From: Neckera pumila
Taxonomy: Eukaryota; Streptophyta; Bryopsida; Hypnales; Neckeraceae
Assembly (NCBI GenBank): GCA_963969595.1
Contig: OZ018408.1
Coordinates: 13,017,823-13,081,822 of the forward strand
Direction: 5' to 3'
Length of the DNA: 64,000 nucleotides
Under the pieces are notes generated by a model, which saw only the letters and a list, made by a program, of their open reading frames with translations, did no database searches and was not told where the DNA came from. A program made the translations under genes and the position numbers. Shown here piece by piece: positions 59,236 to 64,000 of the stretch; the stretch's first letter is position 1, and the number at the start of each line of letters is the position of its first letter.

Positions 59236-62200
59236 ATGATGCTTATGCAGACCACGAGCCGAGGCTCGCATGCGGCGTGGCACCAGGCCACCGCCACGGG
59301 AGCCAAGCTGCTGCTACGCACCCGTTTGGAGGTAATCATCGAGCTCTTAGCTTGTTGGAATAGAAGAGTGGATCCCATGAATGGAGAGAGAGAAATGGAT
59401 GTTGGGTGGGAGCTTGCTTTCTGGCTCTCTCTGTCTCTTTGTCTGTCAGGGTGTTCAACCAGAATTGCCCCTTGAAATGAATGCATTATTGACATTTCAG
59501 GGTGGCGATTTGTGGGTGCACATACCTGAGTGTCGGTTCGTCTGTGTGGTTGTCAAGATATGTGGTTCTTTTAAATTAGAGAGCAAATTTAATTGTGTGG
59601 ATAGAAGTGATGAGAAATTTGCACTCCCTGAATCATACTCGTAGTGGCATTGGGTTGAATGGGCAGACATTCGCCACCTTGTGAAGTTTGTTGGAAGATC
59701 AAAGATGTGGAGGTTTGGGCGGAGAGGATACTTTCAAGCTGTTACGAGAAAATGGAGGAGAATTTTATAGGAGTGTCAGAAGTGTGGGAAATGAGAAAAT
59801 TTGTGAAAGTTCGAGAGGATAGTCTATAGACCATTCTAGAAATTATGTTGGGTTTTGTAGTTGGTACCAATTGTGGGACGCTGTTGGATGATTTTGTAGA
59901 ACGAATTTCTGAGCTGCTGCTGGTCGCCCCGGTCAGGGAATGTGGCGTTGCAAAGGAAGAGCTTGGCGACCGTGCAAGCAACATTGACGGAAGAAAGACC
60001 ATTAGTCACGAGAGGTCCACCTGTCGACAAGTCTAAGAAATCATTGGTGAGTCCATCTATCTCTCCCTACCTTCTCTTGGGATTGCCGGTGGCTTCGTTT
60101 GCACCTTAGAGGACTTCGGAGGAAGGAGCCTAGCATATTATAGGGTTTCTTCTTCCAGGCCCTATGCTTTGAAGACCTCACAATGAATCCTGACTTCATG
60201 GCGCTGTTTGAAGACCCTCGTTAATCGCAAACCCTATGGAGCAGAGCAAGGTTTGTTGCGAGCAAATTGGTCTGTGCAGGCCATCTTGCTTAGTGTCTAA
60301 TACAAATTTACTAAAATGGGGTCCTTTAGGGGTTATCCCCTTTGGTTTCCTTAAAGTATATAAGGGTCCTCTCCAATTTGGATATGACTTTGTCTCTTGA
60401 TACCCTAGAATACCAAGTCTTCATGCCAGATCCTCAGTACAACTCCTGTCCCCAAGATGTGTGGTGATACCAAATTGTAACAGTTTTAAAAATTCCTACT
60501 TTGTTGTGAGAGGTTTTGGTTGGATTCCCAAGAGTTGGAAGTCCTGACTGGTTAGAGGAGTTTCATTTTGGCTCGTGTTTTAATGTTATTTACTTGGCAT
60601 TGAGGTAGTTCCAAAGACTGTAGATCAAGTTCCTAGGAAAACATGTATGTTGTACCTTGTGAATTTATGGCCATGGGTCATCTCATGAGTAGTTTTGACA
60701 TTCAACTCAGATGAGGTTGTTCGATGGAGACGTAGTATATCTCTTCCGTATACTCCATTTCAAGTTTTTCTTTACACTGTTTGGACTCTCATCGATAGGT
60801 ATCTTTGGTGGATGTTTTCGCAGGTCTATGAGCTCGTTCAAGGTGCTTTGGTATGTCCTGTAAAATATTATCCATGCATGAAAAAACTGCGTTTCCTTGT
60901 TAGTCCTGAAAGGTTCAGATTCGTTTGGCACAAAATGAAATATGATTAAATATCTAATGAAGAAGGTTATTAAGATTGCATAGATACGCTCATTTTTATT
61001 TTATTTTATTGTGCAAATGAATTGAAGTCATTGCTGCATAGATTCATTCTAACCTAGGAGAATGGTGCAACCAGGCTCGATGGAGCGAGGCACGAGACCG
61101 AGCAACTCCTGAGCCGCCAACTGCGGTCCTTTTGCACGGCATTTTGGGAGGACGTCGAAATTGGGGTAATATGCTGTGCCCAGTCCTTCCACCGTATGTT
61201 CTAGTTCAATGCCACTTGCTTTTGATCTTCTCCCTACAGTTGATTGTATTGCGTGTGGATAGTCTCCTTACATTTCCCTGAAAGGTCTAGTTAACCTTCC
61301 AGAGCATCGTGCCAAGTTGTCCCATTAATTCTTGATCATGAACATCAAGGACAGAATGACGTGGTTGTCTGGAACATCGCTTTGTCTGGTTGTCTGGGCT
61401 TTCTGTTGTGGAGATACTTATCTAGGTTCATTCGAGCATGTCTTGTGCTTACAAGGGCTTGATTTCTGACGATTTTCTTCTATGCCATTGCGCAGTATCC
61501 TTCGCTAAGAGGCTTGCTCAAGCGTTTCCGACCTGGCAGGTGAGTGGCATTTACTGTTGGAAATTGTGAAACTCTGTGCCTATTTGGCCATGTCACGGCT
61601 TGGTTGCTGAATTTGCTCTGCGAAACTCTTTAATCACTCTACAGAAAAACATTCCATATGATAATTCTAGGATTCCTTTTTTGGGAAAACCTGAGTTGCT
61701 AAATCTTTGGTCTCTCAGCTAATTGTGCAGTTAAATGTCCTAACATAGGTTTTCCTTGAAAGTCTGATCACCTCGACGGAAATAATTGAAGTGACTTGGA
61801 TTTAGATCGCGGAAACTTGTAACAAGGAATCAAATGCTTTGTTCGTGCTTGTGGATGTCGCAGTTTCTGTTAGTCGATCTCCGATGTCATGGTGAGTCTG
61901 CGGCTCTGAAGAAGCGTGGACCTCATTCTGTGGTGTCTGCGGCCCGTGATGTTCTGCAGCTGGTATGCCCCTAAAATTAGCCATTGTCTTCTGGAAATAT
62001 CGTTTTCCTACCTTGATATCAATCTTTATCTGTTTTTATCTATTTGGGTGCATTTCGGTGATTGCTGTCGACTCTTTACATTGGTTTATTCATGTTGGGC
62101 TCTTTACAGATGGGGCAGCTGAGGCTCACTCCTCGTGTTCTAATAGGTCATAGTTTTGGGGGCAAAGGTACGTCCTTCTCTCTATTTAACTTTGCCCTTG

Positions 62201-64000
62201 CTTGAAAGTCCGATTCTTTCTGGTGAATGGAATCCACTAGAAAGAAAGTTGATTAGCAAATGGATGCTTGCACAGTAGTTGTGATGATGATTGGTCACTT
62301 GCTGCTTCGTCTGCTATAACATAGGGGAACGACTCTATGCTGATCCAGAGCGGTGCTTAGTTACGATCTCCTTTAGTGATGTTTTTTCCTTAAAGAACCA
62401 AGAGTTACAAATTTGATCTCATATTTATTTTTCCAGTTTTGAGTAGGTCATATAGTGCTTTCTTTCCAATTTTCCAATTTCATTTATTTTTCGACTAACA
62501 CATGAAATGTTTTCCTCCCTAATTTTGATGATAGAAAATTCGGCCCCATCTGAATAATATTTTTCACATTATGATCAATTGGTCATTTTCTGAACGTGAG
62601 CCTTGGTCATGTAGGGGTCAAAGTCTACTAGAATTTCAGCTAGGTCTTCTGTCTTTCTTGTGGATTTAGATTTTTTAATGGTCTTAAACTGATGGAGTTC
62701 TGGATCTTTGTAGTGGCCATGAGCATGGTGGATCAAGCAGCCAAGCCTCTCGCACGCCCTGTTCGAGTACGTTTACTACCAATTGCCTCTGAACTCCCCC
62801 AATGAATGACCAGTAGTTCCAGGCTTTATGTTATCTGAGTAACCCATATAAAATAAATTCTTTTTGACATGTAAGATTTGTAGTCTTTGGTCAGGCAGCA
62901 CATGGTCTAATGAGAATCTCACAAGCTAAATGGTCTGATGTAGGTCTGGGTGTTAGATGCCACTCCTGGCAAAGTCCGATCTGGTGGAGATGGCGAGGAC
63001 CATCCTGGTGAACTTATCGCAGCTCTTCGTGAGATGCCGTCCTGGGTAATACTACATCCTTATAATATTCAGTGAGCTTCACACCTTCAGGCATTCCAGC
63101 AATTTGCTAAGTCTGATTGTCTTCTTACAGTTTCAGGTATTGAACTAATTTCTTTCTGTTGGCCTAATGTCAAATGTCTTGTTGCTTGCACCATCCAGCT
63201 TCCCTCAAGAAGAGCTTTGATTGATGCCCTCTCCCACAAGGGATTTTCTCCTGGTGTTGCCCAGGTTTTGAGCTGCACCTTACTCGTCGCTTGAGAATGA
63301 CTAGTGTGTATGAGACGCTTCCGTGCTGTTGAGAACCTCCTGCTTTAAGTGTGTAGACAATCGTGTGTAAGCTAGAGGATACTATTTGCACATACAGCAC
63401 TGTTACATATGTAGGTATGTGATTTTTGGGAGATGGATAGAGGTGTGGAGAGAACCTTGGGTATGAGAAATCTGTTGAGATCTGAATTTTATCACTATTA
63501 TGAATTTTTTATGCAATTTCAAAAATGGGAGGTTGTAGTTCAATATATGTGACAGTAGGCAACCCCAGTTTCATTCGAAGGTCAGTGGTCGCAAACATTT
63601 AGCGGTTTCATGCTTACACCGTTTACTAACAAGTCCAACGAAGTATATGAACAGGGTTGCTGTTGGTAACAGGGTTCAGATAGAAGACGGGTTTTATTAT
63701 CCTTTACTGTATGCCTCTAGTGTGTATCCAATTCTCAAAATATTGTCTGGTGGTTTCCGCAGTGGATGACTACCAACTTGAAAGCAACCGCAGTAGAGGG
63801 TCATGGAGGCAGCCCTGGATATAAATGGGTGTTTGATCTGGAGGGTATAGCTGATATGTACCAATCTTACCAAGATACGAACTTGTGGTAGACTACTCTC
63901 CACTTTATCTATCATGCATAGCCCTCAATTTTTGGACTCCAGGCACATTATCAGCTGTGCAGATTTCTGAAATATCTGCCACTTTACCTTCTGATGTGCA
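59236..64000 (+). CDS. Alpha/beta-hydrolase superfamily protein, plant ABHD11-like, 3' end outside the window
   Basis: Eleven exons are visible: 59236-59331, 59900-60046, 60824-60850, 61075-61165, 61496-61539, 61864-61962, 62110-62167, 62714-62766, 62944-63045, 63199-63264 and 63763-63887. All junctions are GT-AG and in phase. The start is the first ATG after an in-frame stop. The N-terminus is Ala/Arg/Ser/Thr-rich with few acids and could be an organelle transit peptide. Then come VYELVQGAL (a 9-codon exon), TAVLLHGILGGRRNW, FLLVDLRCHGESAALKK, the nucleophile elbow GHSFGGK (Ser in GxSxG), VWVLDATPGKVRSGG and YKWVFDLEGIADMY. This order is that of conserved plant hydrolases of unknown substrate. 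The catalytic His and the stop must lie beyond 64000. The gene shows no damage. Confidence 0.92.

Overview
This is nuclear DNA of a land plant. The evidence is GT-AG spliceosomal introns, plant-type CACTA transposons (TNP2 core plus the DUF4218 and DUF4216 tail), Ty3/gypsy, Ty1/copia and hAT relics, and one plant-type alpha/beta-hydrolase gene. I cannot fix the species; a non-flowering lineage is possible but unproven.

Layout. Positions 1-14163 are most of a CACTA element (CACTA-1), cut by the left window edge. Its TNP2 gene runs on the minus strand and its TNPA-like gene on the plus strand. The 4.6 kb between their start codons holds exon-intron fragments of three unrelated host genes: a GLRX5/GrxS15-type glutaredoxin, SPT6 and an AGO1-type Argonaute. 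Positions 14164-15131 are a relic of a Ty1/copia element. Positions 15132-29429 are a complete CACTA element (CACTA-2, 14,298 bp) with matching terminal repeats and a TAT target duplication. It has the same two divergent genes in the opposite orientation. Both TNP2 genes share the same three-exon structure, and both are killed by in-frame stops rather than frameshifts.

A decayed hAT transposase gene lies at 30731-33599. A piggyBac-like MITE (TTAA duplication, 14-bp perfect inverted ends) is at 34405-35336, and a long hairpin at 36611-36729. From 36794 to 56521 there is a three-level nest. The host is an unclassified element with TGT...ACA ends and a 5-bp CACAT duplication. It is split by a related inverted element (38329-42281, GGGTG duplication) and by a 12,449-bp Ty3/gypsy retrotransposon (43392-55840, GAGGG duplication, 956-bp LTRs differing at about three sites). 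The Ty3 element carries about 4.6 kb of extra in-frame coding sequence after integrase.

The only host gene that looks functional is a plant alpha/beta-hydrolase at 59236 to beyond the right edge, with eleven exons visible. Everything else is mobile DNA or its debris. The strongest leads are the three-gene capture in CACTA-1, the unclassified TGT...ACA element pair, and the accessory reading frame of the Ty3 element.
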